64,000 bases of DNA from assembly GCF_900111565.1 (NCBI RefSeq), contig NZ_FOIK01000002.1, forward strand, positions 186,001-250,000, written 5' to 3'. Under the pieces are notes generated by a model. It saw only the letters and a program-made list of their open reading frames with translations. It had not been told where the DNA came from and made no database searches. Made by a program: the position numbers and the translations under genes. This DNA comes from Paenibacillus sp. NFR01. Lineage in GTDB: Bacteria; Bacillota; Bacilli; Paenibacillales; Paenibacillaceae. Of the stretch, positions 52,114-60,904 are shown piece after piece. How positions within the stretch are numbered: the first letter of the stretch is position 1; each line of letters opens with the position of its first letter.

Positions 52114-54714
52114 CTATTCCAAGGAATCCAGCATCGTTTTGATTTGCCCGTTCAGGTTCAAGGCATTCAAGATAATCGTCAAAGCTTCCGCACGGGTAGC
52201 ATTGCCTTCCGGCGCAAAAGTTCCGTTGCCCGCTCCGCTGATGATGCCCGCTTGCGCTGCCTGCTGAATGCTGTCGGCTGCTTTGGCGCCCTGTACGTCG
52301 CTGAAGCCGCCTTTTGAAGCATCGGAAGCTACGCTCTTCAGGTTCATCAAGCGGCTTAGAACGATCACCATTTCTTCCCGCGTAATCGTCTGGTTCGGTC
52401 TGAATTCGCCGTTGCTGTAACCGTTGATGACGCCTGCCGCGGCAAACTGATCGATCGCCGTTTTGGCCCAGTTATTGCCCGTTACGTCCTTGAACGCTAC
52501 CGTACTTGTCCCTTGCACATCAAAGATGCGTGACAGAATGCCCACAAACTCGGCACGGGTAATCGTCTGGTTCGGTTTCACCGTTCCGTCCGTGTACCCT
52601 TTGATGATATTCAGCTTGAGGAACATGTTGATCGTTTTCTCTGCCCAGTTTCCTTTCACATCTGCCGGTTGTTGGAAACTGGCGGCAGGCGTAGCCGAAG
52701 CCACCAGGTTTTGCACTTTGCTGACCATAACCTCCGGGTTTACTACCTTCGTGTTAAACACTTCGGTAGTTGGCGGTGCAGACGGCTGGGCTGGAGTAGT
52801 GCTGCCGGTTCCGGTGGTTGTGCCTGGATTCGTACCCGTATTGCCGCCGGAGGGGTTCTCATTGGAAGGGTTCCCGCCGGATGAGTCACCTGGAGGATTT
52901 TCTCCCGTGGAACCATCGGATGAGCTTCCCGCTTCGACCAATACCCAAGTATTGTATTCCTCACCTGCATAGTAGATTTTCAGTTCAGCCGAACCGGGGG
53001 AAACTCCCGTGACCACACCATCCTTAACCGTACATACCCCAGGATTCATACTAACCCAGACCGCATCTTTCGTTACGTCTTTCGTAGTATGATCGGAATA
53101 CTTCAGCGAAGCGGTGAAGGCATGTTTTCCGCCGACCTTCACTTTATTGGAGTCAGAGGCGCCTGTAATCCCAAACGACATAATCTTGCCTGCGTCCGGT
53201 GTATACACGATTGCATTGATTTTTGCTTCAAAACCGTTATGCTTGGCCGTTATAACGGATACGCCCTTTGCCACGGCGGTAACAAAACCTTTATCATCCA
53301 CCGTAGCGACGGTCTCGTCGGAGGAAGACCAAGTCACGCTTTCCGCTGAAAGAGATTCTGTCGTGTCATTGCTGAATTTTTGAGAGACTGCTATGGACTT
53401 TTTGTTTGGAGCTGTAAGCAAAAGTTTGTCGTTCGGAATAAACGAGATTCCCGTTTCTGTCCTGGCAGGCGGTTCGGGGGTTGTTCCGCCGCCTGGAGAA
53501 GTGCCTCCGCCTGAGGCAACAGAAACCCATTGTTCATACTTTATATTGGAATAAACAGTGATCAATTTTGCCGACCCCTCGGATACGCCGGTGACAACTC
53601 CATCGGTAACCGAAAAAATGCTTGGATCTGAACTAATCCATACAGAATCTTTCGTAACATTTATTGAACTTTTATCGTTATCATACAGAGCGGTTGCCGT
53701 AAATGTATCGGTCTCGCGAACGTTTACGATATTCGATTCCAATTCGCCTTTAACAATGTAATTTCTTATATCTAGATCCAAGATAAAAACAATTACATTG
53801 ATCTTTGCTTCGTAACCATTATATTGTACTGTTATCGTTGCAACGCCTTTGGCCATGCCTGTAATTTGGCCTGAATTATCTACTTCGGCAATCATCTCGT
53901 TTGAAGAGGACCAAGTTACTGCTGATGCTTCAAGTGCTTCTTTGGTGTTATCGCTGAAAGTTTTATAAGCAGTTATTCCTCGGTTGTCGTTCTCGGCAAG
54001 CATAAGATCTGTTTGACTGAGGGTTATGCCGGTTTCCGTCTTAGGCGGATTGCTTGTTCCACCGGATGGGTTAGAATCTCCGTTAGATGTAATGTTCACA
54101 TATGCAGCATCTAAGCTAATATTGGATGTAGGAACCGAGCTTTCCCCCCCATCGATAGTATCCAGTGTAGAACTATTAATAGAAATAGGGATCTGATTGG
54201 AAATCGGTGCATCTTCCTTAACCTTAAGTTTAAACGTCAATAAATCCCCATTTCGAATAAATGTTTTCCCCTCCGAAGCGTTCAAAATGGAAAATTGGAC
54301 TTCATTATATGCCGTGCCTCCATTAGAAGTTGAAACTCTGTCTATAGGAGTTTGAACGATATAATCCTGGCCGATAACGCCGCTCCCATAACTATAATTT
54401 GTCGCACCATAGACACGCTTTCCATCTGTAACGGTTACATAATCGTTAGCGCTGAAAATGGAAGTCGGATAACTAATGGCCAGACCGAGGTAGGCTAAAC
54501 CTCCCGTCAATCCTGCATTCTCTACATTTTTTAGTGAAACTGTTACTGAAACTACTTCACCAGGTGCATATGTCGTCTTGTCCACATTGACAGCCAATGA
54601 CATATTAACATTAGCTCCAGCATGTCCTGCCGCTCCAAACAACGATGCCGCCAATAACAAAGCTGTAAACCCAGAAATCAGGCGTTTAGCTCTCCCTCTA
54701 AAAAAACTCCCCAT
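52114..54714 (-). CDS. Surface protein: cohesin-like domain, Big2 repeats, three SLH domains
   Basis: 866 residues. Signal peptide (LISGFTALLLAASLFGAAGH); a cohesin-like beta domain at about 36-210 (VNVDKTTYAPGEVVSVTVSL); four bacterial Ig-like (Big2) segments arranged as two ~170-residue repeats, each with SSSNEMIAEVDNSGQITG- or SSSDETVATVDDKGFVTA-type cores; a Gly/Pro/Asn/Thr linker; and three C-terminal SLH domains from about 683 on (VKGNWAEKTINMFLKLNIIK is the first). It is fixed to the wall by SLH and shows adhesive-type domains. Its 5' half is clearly more AT-rich than its 3' half. Confidence 0.92.
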   Translation of the reverse strand: MGSFFRGRAKRLISGFTALLLAASLFGAAGHAGANVNMSLAVNVDKTTYAPGEVVSVTVSLKNVENAGLTGGLAYLGLAISYPTSIFSANDYVTVTDGKRVYGATNYSYGSGVIGQDYIVQTPIDRVSTSNGGTAYNEVQFSILNASEGKTFIRNGDLLTFKLKVKEDAPISNQIPISINSSTLDTIDGGESSVPTSNISLDAAYVNITSNGDSNPSGGTSNPPKTETGITLSQTDLMLAENDNRGITAYKTFSDNTKEALEASAVTWSSSNEMIAEVDNSGQITGMAKGVATITVQYNGYEAKINVIVFILDLDIRNYIVKGELESNIVNVRETDTFTATALYDNDKSSINVTKDSVWISSDPSIFSVTDGVVTGVSEGSAKLITVYSNIKYEQWVSVASGGGTSPGGGTTPEPPARTETGISFIPNDKLLLTAPNKKSIAVSQKFSNDTTESLSAESVTWSSSDETVATVDDKGFVTAVAKGVSVITAKHNGFEAKINAIVYTPDAGKIMSFGITGASDSNKVKVGGKHAFTASLKYSDHTTKDVTKDAVWVSMNPGVCTVKDGVVTGVSPGSAELKIYYAGEEYNTWVLVEAGSSSDGSTGENPPGDSSGGNPSNENPSGGNTGTNPGTTTGTGSTTPAQPSAPPTTEVFNTKVVNPEVMVSKVQNLVASATPAASFQQPADVKGNWAEKTINMFLKLNIIKGYTDGTVKPNQTITRAEFVGILSRIFDVQGTSTVAFKDVTGNNWAKTAIDQFAAAGVINGYSNGEFRPNQTITREEMVIVLSRLMNLKSVASDASKGGFSDVQGAKAADSIQQAAQAGIISGAGNGTFAPEGNATRAEALTIILNALNLNGQIKTMLDSLE

Positions 54715-54867
54715 CCTTTTCCCTCCTGTGATGTTAATCCCCCAATAAAATTACGGAATCCTCCGATTCTTCGACAATTAGGCCCCAATACTCATTTTAT
54801 TCGACAATCCTTACAAAACGCTTACAGGATAACTTCTTAAATCTGATGTCGTTTTGCTGCTTTACGC

Positions 54868-54912
54868 AAAAAAGCTCCGAGAAATCTCCAACATCAGGAG
54901 CTTCTCAGAGCT
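54868..54912 (-). terminator. Rho-independent terminator of the PAS kinase gene
   Basis: AGCTCCGAGAA/TTCTCAGAGCT stem with inner CTCC/GGAG; on the minus strand it is followed by TTTTTT. Confidence 0.8.
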
Positions 54913-54945
54913 ATTGTTAAGCCGGCTTATGTATGACGTATTTTT

Positions 54946-56361
54946 TCAAACCACAGGCAGCGTAATCTCAACAATCGTTCCCGTCGGCTTGTTCGGTCTA
55001 AACAGGAGGTTCCCCTTGTGGTTATGGATGATCTTTTGGCTAATCATAACCCCAAGCCCGTGTCCTCCCGATTTGGTGGTAAAGAAAGGCGAGCCGATAA
55101 GGTTCATGCTCTCTACGGGTATGCCTTGTCCGACATCGCGGATTCGAATCCATGCCGTATCCTCTTCACGGTATAGTTCCACGTTAATTTCCGCTCCGCC
55201 CGGGCTGGCTTCAATCGCATTTTTAAGAATATTGATGAACACCTGCTTCAGCTTGTTGGCCGCCCCTTTAAGCATCAGGCTGTCGATGTCGGTATGCATG
55301 ACAATTTCGTTGTCCGTCAGATGCGCCTGGGCGCTCAGCAGCACGACTACTTGCCTCAGCAGCTGAACCAAATTACATTCCGACCAATTGGAAGGAGCTT
55401 CTTTGCCCAGCAAGAGCAGCTCGCCGATAATCGAATTGATCCGATCCACCTCCGACACCAGGACCTGATAAAACTCTCTGCCCCTGTCGGACTCTGCAAA
55501 AAGCAGTTGCACAAACCCCCGGATACTGGTCAACGGGTTGCGGATTTCGTGGGCAATGCCTGCGGACAGCTCGCCGATCATGGAGATATTCTCCGTATAC
55601 CGGAGATACTCATCGGTTTTTTTGCGTTCGGTCATATCGCGGGTAATCGATATCACCATTTTCCGGCCATTTAGCATAAACGATTTGGCGCTAATTTCCA
55701 CGGGAATCTGCTTACCATCCTTCGTGACCTGAATCCATTCGACAAACATTCCGTCCCCTTCTAGAATGCAATTGAACATCCGGTCCACTTCGGTCTGCAA
55801 TGATTCTGCTGCAATGGAATAAGGCGTTTGGTCCAGCATTTCCTGGCGCGAATACCCCAACATCCGGCAAGCTGCTTCATTCACGTCCAAGAACCTTGAC
55901 GGTTTTCCGTCCGGGCCCTGTTCGTAGATAAAAATAGGATCGTTCGCCTCATTAAATAATTTATAATACTTCAACTCCGAGAACTTAAGCTCGGTCACGT
56001 CTCTCAGCACGCATACGTAAGCCGTGATGCATCCGTTCGAGTTTTTAACCGGAGAAATTGTTATCTTGACGCTGATGAGTTCTCCGTTTCTTTTGACCCG
56101 AATAGTATCCAGTGCAAACAACCGCCGTCCCTGATCGATGAACTCGTACATCTGGGCAAGCTCTTCTCGAAGCTCCGGAGGGACATGCGGGAAATCAAGC
56201 TGCTTCAGTTCTTCAGATGTCCAGCCGTACAGCTCCTCAAAAACCGAATTGGCGTAGATCACTCTTTTATCCGTGCCCAGAATATAAATCGGATCCGGAC
56301 TATGCTCCGCAAAAGAATAAAGCGAATAATGCATCATGTCGTGAACTGAGAAACCACCCAT
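54946..56361 (-). CDS. PAS-domain sensor histidine kinase (sporulation Kin-type)
   Basis: 471 residues, no membrane span. Two PAS domains at about 15-125 (HSPDPIYILGTDKRVIYANS) and 130-245 (DPIFIYEQGPDGKPSRFLDV), HisKA with H271 (AGIAHEIRNPLTSIRGFVQL), and HATPase (QVFINILKNAIEASPGGAEI, GHGLGVMISQKIIHNHKGNL). GGGAG precedes the ATG. It is like the KinA/KinE group that feeds Spo0F; the signal is unknown. Confidence 0.92.
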   Translation of the reverse strand: MGGFSVHDMMHYSLYSFAEHSPDPIYILGTDKRVIYANSVFEELYGWTSEELKQLDFPHVPPELREELAQMYEFIDQGRRLFALDTIRVKRNGELISVKITISPVKNSNGCITAYVCVLRDVTELKFSELKYYKLFNEANDPIFIYEQGPDGKPSRFLDVNEAACRMLGYSRQEMLDQTPYSIAAESLQTEVDRMFNCILEGDGMFVEWIQVTKDGKQIPVEISAKSFMLNGRKMVISITRDMTERKKTDEYLRYTENISMIGELSAGIAHEIRNPLTSIRGFVQLLFAESDRGREFYQVLVSEVDRINSIIGELLLLGKEAPSNWSECNLVQLLRQVVVLLSAQAHLTDNEIVMHTDIDSLMLKGAANKLKQVFINILKNAIEASPGGAEINVELYREEDTAWIRIRDVGQGIPVESMNLIGSPFFTTKSGGHGLGVMISQKIIHNHKGNLLFRPNKPTGTIVEITLPVV

Positions 56362-56539
56362 ATAACAGCTCCCGCAGCCAGTTTATTTTTCATCTATGGT
56401 AGCATTGGGCAGTTAACATTTCTATGAAAAATTCGACTAATAAGCGCATCAGAACGGCATTTTCTCGTAACATTATCCATTTCCAAGCCTAATGCCTATC
56501 CTAAATTGAGGCTTCTGAGGATACAGCTTCATTCCGACA

Positions 56540-56570
56540 TTGACTTGAACGACAGGTCAATCGCTATAAT
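56540..56570 (+). promoter_or_regulatory. Promoter with a 19-bp spacer and inverted repeat (MerR-type geometry)
   Basis: -35 TTGACT (56540-56545), 19-bp spacer, -10 TATAAT (56565-56570). TTGAC at 56540 and GTCAA at 56556-56560 form an inverted repeat over the spacer. Long spacers with such repeats are typical of promoters twisted open by MerR-family activators; none is visible here. Confidence 0.6.
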
Positions 56571-56658
56571 TAAAGTGAATGAGCAAGTAAAATCAAGTTG
56601 CGCGATCCCCATTGCCTCATAATGACGATAGGGTGGTTGAATCGAGGTGAACGGACGA

Positions 56659-57627
56659 ATGTACGAATGGCAAAAGCAAATTCAAATCATCGTAGATGAA
56701 ATTGACGAATGCATTAAACTGCATAACTGTGAAGCCATAACGCTTAGGTTTCTTTCCCGCAAATTGGGCTATTCCGAATTCCATACCACGAGAAAATTCA
56801 AGGAAGTATCGGGGATGCCGTTTAGGGATTATATGCGGCATAGAAAGTTGGCCTTTGCGCTGAAAGATGTGCGGGATGGTGAAAGAAGCATTATTGATAT
56901 TGCTTTTGACTACGGCTTTTCATCGCATGAAGCCTTTACGCGCGCTTTCAAGGGAACATATGGCGTAGCTCCAAATGAATACCGAAAAAAGCCTATGCCT
57001 GTCGTCCTTCGTACAAAAATCAACCCTTTCGACCGCTACTTTTTCGGATTTGGAGAGATGGGTATGATGAAATCTGCAGATGAGGTTAAAATTTATTTTG
57101 TAACCGTTCCCGCACACAAATTTTTGCACATTAAAAACTATGAGAGTAACGGGTATTGGGATTTTTGGCAAAAGCAAAGCCTTATTCCGGGACAGGACTG
57201 CGAAACCATTTGCGGCTTGCTCGATAGTATCAAGGGCAAATTGGATGATGATGGCGGAAGCGAATCCAACAGCAGCAGCGGTCAGATTATGGCGTACATT
57301 AACGACCCCGACGGCAGACTCTGTGATTGGGGAATTCCACGTACAGAGTGTTATGGTGTACGTCTTCCTTTTGATTATAAAGGCGATATCCCTCCACAAA
57401 TGCTTATGATTGATGTTCCCGAAGCCGAGTATATTGTCTTTGAACATGGGCCATTCGATTATGAGCAGGAAAATCGCAGCGTGGAGGAACAAGTAGAGAA
57501 GGAAATGGCAACTTTTGATTTTGCAGACACCGGTTACTGCTTTGATACTTCCCCCGGTAGAATTATTTACTTTTATCATGATCCGGAGCGGTTTTGGAAA
57601 TATATCAGACCCGTGCGGAAGTCATAA
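56659..57627 (+). CDS. AraC-type regulator with GyrI-like effector domain
   Basis: 322 residues from ATG 56659 (GAGGTGA 8 nt upstream). Here the HTH pair is N-terminal (ITLRFLSRKLGYSEFHTTRK, IIDIAFDYGFSSHEAFTRAF) and a GyrI-like effector-binding domain is C-terminal (VKIYFVTVPAHKFLHIKNYE, YIVFEHGPFDYEQENRSVEE), as in Rob and YdeE-like proteins. The gene is visibly more AT-rich than its neighbours, hinting at transfer. A drug or peptide-sensing activator is likely. Confidence 0.9.
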   Translation: MYEWQKQIQIIVDEIDECIKLHNCEAITLRFLSRKLGYSEFHTTRKFKEVSGMPFRDYMRHRKLAFALKDVRDGERSIIDIAFDYGFSSHEAFTRAFKGTYGVAPNEYRKKPMPVVLRTKINPFDRYFFGFGEMGMMKSADEVKIYFVTVPAHKFLHIKNYESNGYWDFWQKQSLIPGQDCETICGLLDSIKGKLDDDGGSESNSSSGQIMAYINDPDGRLCDWGIPRTECYGVRLPFDYKGDIPPQMLMIDVPEAEYIVFEHGPFDYEQENRSVEEQVEKEMATFDFADTGYCFDTSPGRIIYFYHDPERFWKYIRPVRKS

Positions 57628-57691
57628 ACAACCCAAAGCATCTGTCCCATGCGATGAAGTCCGATGATCAGGGCTTAATTGCTCTTAATGC

Positions 57692-57729
57692 AAAAAAGGC
57701 GGCGTCTCCGAAGATACGTCGCCTTTTTG
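57692..57729. terminator. Bidirectional terminator between the AraC-type and sigK genes
   Basis: AAAAAAGGCGGCGT/ACGTCGCCTTTTTG hairpin (one mismatch) between convergent genes. Confidence 0.8.
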
Positions 57730-57775
57730 TATCCATTGGTTATTAAGAAGCTTCTAGTTTTGATGAGGTCGGGGT

Positions 57776-58477
57776 TTACCGCTTCGCCTTATAAAACTCA
57801 TGATACAGCTTCATGAGCGCCCGCTTCTCGATCCTTGACACGTAACTTCGCGAAATCCCCAGCTCCTTGGCGATTTCCCGCTGCGTGCGCTCCTCCCCTC
57901 CGGTGTCGAGGCCGAAACGGCCGACCACCACCTCTTTTTCCCGGTCGTCGAGAATGTCCAGGTTGCGATAGATCTTGCTCTTCTCGATCTTCAAATCCAC
58001 TTCTTTAATCACATCGTCGGTTTCCGAACCCAGAATATCGATGAGTGTGATTTCATTGCCTTCTTTATCGGTTCCAATCGGATCATGCAGAGATACGTCC
58101 TTGCGCGTCTTTTTTAGGCTCCGCAGGTGCATAAGTATTTCGTTCTCGATGCAGCGGGCGGCGAAGGTGGCGAGCTTTGTCCCTTTATTCGGGCGGTAGC
58201 TCTCGATCGCCTTGATCAGCCCGATCGTGCCGATGGAGATGAGGTCCTCCATGTCTTCGCCGGTGTTGTCGAATTTTTTGACAATATGGGCTACCAGCCG
58301 CAGATTATGTTCGATCAGAAGATTCCGGGCCTTGGCGTCTCCCTCGGCCATCATCCCCAAATATTTGCTTTCCTCCTGTTCGGAGAGCGGTTGCGGAAAT
58401 GCATTGTTTCTGACATAAGAGACCAGCAGGGTCAGTTCTTTGATAAGCAAGGCTATGGTGCTAAAAATTCCCGGCAA
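57776..58477 (-). CDS. sigK: Sporulation sigma factor SigK
   Basis: 233 residues from TTG 58477 (GGGAGGT 9 nt upstream). A hydrophobic pro-region ([20 protein letters not shown]) is followed by [15 protein letters not shown]. Region 2 reads [20 protein letters not shown]; region 4 reads [20 protein letters not shown]. Pro-SigK is cleaved in the mother cell by SpoIVFB and drives late coat and spore genes. The gene is in one piece, without the skin-type interruption of B. subtilis. Confidence 0.96.
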   Translation of the reverse strand: MPGIFSTIALLIKELTLLVSYVRNNAFPQPLSEQEESKYLGMMAEGDAKARNLLIEHNLRLVAHIVKKFDNTGEDMEDLISIGTIGLIKAIESYRPNKGTKLATFAARCIENEILMHLRSLKKTRKDVSLHDPIGTDKEGNEITLIDILGSETDDVIKEVDLKIEKSKIYRNLDILDDREKEVVVGRFGLDTGGEERTQREIAKELGISRSYVSRIEKRALMKLYHEFYKAKR

Positions 58478-58549
58478 CTTGGCGACACCTCCCGCACGTG
58501 TACAATAAAACCGGTCAGCAGTGGGAACTGCGGGTTCACGGTCCTTATT

Positions 58550-58557
58550 ATTGTATG
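58550..58557 (-). promoter_or_regulatory. Candidate SigE -10 element of sigK
   Basis: CATACAAT on the minus strand, identical to the SigE -10 consensus, 73 bp before the sigK start. No good -35 is seen at the right spacing, so this is tentative. Confidence 0.35.
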
Positions 58558-58743
58558 TGGGCTAATGCCCGGAAGTGCCTGTACGCGGGAAATAGGGACG
58601 GGCTGCGACAAAGCGGATGCACCATACGATCTTTTTTTTGCAAAATAGCAGGATTTTCCTCATATCCTGTCAAATCTTTATAAGCTGCTAATCGCTGCTA
58701 AATCATGTCAAAACAGCAAATTAACCACTGGGGGAATTACCGC

Positions 58744-59817
58744 ATGAAAAAGACACTCGTTTTATTGCTGACGGCCGTGCTGCTCCTGATTGGAGCCGTA
58801 GCGCCGGTAGGCACCGGGCAGGCCAAAGCCGCCCAAGCGCCTGTGTACACGGAGCTCGCCACTTTTGTGGACGGTACTCTGCTCATCTCGCCCGTGAAAT
58901 CGATGGCCGCGAACGGAAGCACTTATGTGCCGGTGAAGCTGGCTGCCCAAATTCCGGGCATTACCGTCAATACCACCGCGGGCATCGTGTTGACCGGTGA
59001 CAAAGGAACCGCCAAGCTGGATGCGACCAATTCGCTCTCCTACAAAAATTCCAATTACGTTACCTTCAAAACGCTGCTGAAAATCGCCAGCCTTGACGGC
59101 AAATATGCCTCAACGGCAGAAACGTTGTTCATCTGGTCGACGGAAGAAGGCAAAACGAAAAGTCAGGCCATGCTCGCCAGCATCAGCAAGATGCAAGGAA
59201 CCTTGGCCAAAGTGATCGGCAAAAAAAACTATGTCTACGGTTTTCCCGGCTATCATTGGGTAACCGGCGTCAGCTATGACGGCGGAGCCAACGTGGAATT
59301 CACCATGCTGAAGGATGACGGCACGGTCTGGACGCTGGATTATCCGACAAACGGCGATATCTTGATGTATTCGGATAGCTACCTGCAATATCTGAAAAGC
59401 AGGTATGTCGGCTTGTCCGCATGGGTCAACAACACGATACTTGCCAGCAACAGCCGGTTTGTAAATATGGAGAAGGTGACTGTCGTTGGCGTGTTCCCGG
59501 ACCCTGATCAGGGCACTTTGCGCGTGCAGGTGCGCCGTTCAAACGGCGAACTCACAAATTTGATTATCGACAACAACACCGATCCTGAGGATGAGATCAC
59601 GGACGACCTCTTTTTCAAAAATCCGAAAACCGTGCTCAAGATCAGCGATAAAATGTGGAAGGCCATTCAAGAGGAGCGCGTTGTGACGGGAATGACCGTC
59701 AATGAAGTGCTGCTTGCCTGGGGCGAACCTGACCGCGTGAATGACGCGCTCGAATTAGCCATCTACGGCAACACTTATCTATACTTCCGCAACGGCAAGC
59801 TGATCCTTATCGTGTAG
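58744..59817 (+). CDS. Secreted protein with copper-amine-oxidase-N-like domain
   Basis: 357 residues from ATG 58744 (GGGGGAA upstream). A signal peptide (LVLLLTAVLLLIGAVAPVGT, cleaved near GQAKAAQA) leads to a short Cu_amine_oxidN1-type pattern (TFVDGTLLISPVKSMAANGS, TYVPVKLAAQIPG, YVTFKTLLKIA). A ~220-residue unknown region follows, ending GMTVNEVLLAWGEPDRVNDA, a motif like SmpA/BamE-type or DUF-type envelope repeats. Function unknown. A terminator follows. Confidence 0.7.
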   Translation: MKKTLVLLLTAVLLLIGAVAPVGTGQAKAAQAPVYTELATFVDGTLLISPVKSMAANGSTYVPVKLAAQIPGITVNTTAGIVLTGDKGTAKLDATNSLSYKNSNYVTFKTLLKIASLDGKYASTAETLFIWSTEEGKTKSQAMLASISKMQGTLAKVIGKKNYVYGFPGYHWVTGVSYDGGANVEFTMLKDDGTVWTLDYPTNGDILMYSDSYLQYLKSRYVGLSAWVNNTILASNSRFVNMEKVTVVGVFPDPDQGTLRVQVRRSNGELTNLIIDNNTDPEDEITDDLFFKNPKTVLKISDKMWKAIQEERVVTGMTVNEVLLAWGEPDRVNDALELAIYGNTYLYFRNGKLILIV

Positions 59818-59845
59818 CCGCAGCAAAACCTTAAACAGATATCGC

Positions 59846-59883
59846 AAAAAGCCGGAGAAGGGCTAACCCTTCTCCGGCTTTTC
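59846..59883 (+). terminator. Rho-independent terminator of the CuAO-N-like gene
   Basis: AAAAGCCGGAGAAGGG/CCCTTCTCCGGCTTTT stem; symmetrical, so it may also stop the convergent gene. Confidence 0.88.
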
Positions 59884-59906
59884 TTGTACTTACGGGAATA
59901 CCGTCG

Positions 59907-60806
59907 TTAAAACGCTTCATAAGCGGTGTAGGACGAGCCCATTTTTTCAATGTCGTAATCGTTCCAATATCCGCCCCCGGTGACGGCGTACTGCGTTTTC
60001 CAATTATTAAATTTGGTTTGGGCTTGAGCGGGCGTTTGGCCTTGCGACGGTTTGGCGTCGTTGGTCACCCACAGGATCGGGATCACCTTCATCCCCAGCG
60101 TGTTCTGCCAGGTTCCGGGATTGTTGCCCGCGCCGCCGTCATAACACTGCACATACACACGGTCGAGCAGGCCGGGCACAGCGGTGTTGATCTGGGTTTT
60201 TACATTGTTCCAGAAGCTCATGTTCGTGTAAGGCGCAATTGAATATTTATATCCGATCGTACCGAGCATTTTGGCGAAGCTCACTGTACTGGACACATCG
60301 TACACCGACTCGTCGTCATTGTTTAGGGCATCCAGATTCCAGGCCGTTTTCAGTGCGCTGAAGTTTTTATACAAGGCGGTAGTGGCCCCTGTGCCGTTTG
60401 CGTTAATCAGGCTCTTGATATTTTGAAACGTGGTGTCATGCGACACAAGCGAAATCTCGACCCGGGTAATCTGCGTGGTACCGGTTTTGAACGACTTGAT
60501 TTTGTCCGCGAGCGCCGTGCCTCCGACATATGAGCCACCCGTCACGACCGGCACATCGACTGCCTCTCCGGCTCCCCCGGTAGAATAATAGACGAGATTG
60601 CCGTTCGCCAAAACGCCGATACGGAAGAGAAGCACGGTGTTGAAGCCGGAGGTTTTAAGCGCATTCGTGTTCGACTGCATGGCATCCTTGAATAGAAAAA
60701 TGCTGCGCACGTTTGATGATGCCGCCCCTGCGGACGGTATTCCGGTGACAATCAGGCTGAGGATCAGGACGAGAGCAAACGAGAAAAGACGGATGTTCTT
60801 AAACAT
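59907..60806 (-). CDS. Secreted TIM-barrel-like protein related to GH18-type hypothetical proteins
   Basis: 299 residues. Signal peptide (FALVLILSLIVTGIPSAGA). Barrel-like strands are FNTVLLFRIGVLANGNLVYY, ITRVEISLVS, then WNLDALNNDDESVYD and RVYVQCYDGGAGNNPGTW, ending GGGYWNDYDIEKMGSSY. The D-x-x-x-x-DDE stretch at a strand end recalls GH18-like catalytic ends, and similar secreted proteins occur in Streptomyces. No family can be named with certainty. GGGGAGG precedes the ATG. Confidence 0.6.
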   Translation of the reverse strand: MFKNIRLFSFALVLILSLIVTGIPSAGAASSNVRSIFLFKDAMQSNTNALKTSGFNTVLLFRIGVLANGNLVYYSTGGAGEAVDVPVVTGGSYVGGTALADKIKSFKTGTTQITRVEISLVSHDTTFQNIKSLINANGTGATTALYKNFSALKTAWNLDALNNDDESVYDVSSTVSFAKMLGTIGYKYSIAPYTNMSFWNNVKTQINTAVPGLLDRVYVQCYDGGAGNNPGTWQNTLGMKVIPILWVTNDAKPSQGQTPAQAQTKFNNWKTQYAVTGGGYWNDYDIEKMGSSYTAYEAF

Positions 60807-60904
60807 TTACTTGCCTCCCCAAATTCATATTGAATTGCAGGGAAAATGTAACATATGGAAATAACCCCAACCAGTGGACAATTTAAAGAAATCATGTCCG
60901 AACT

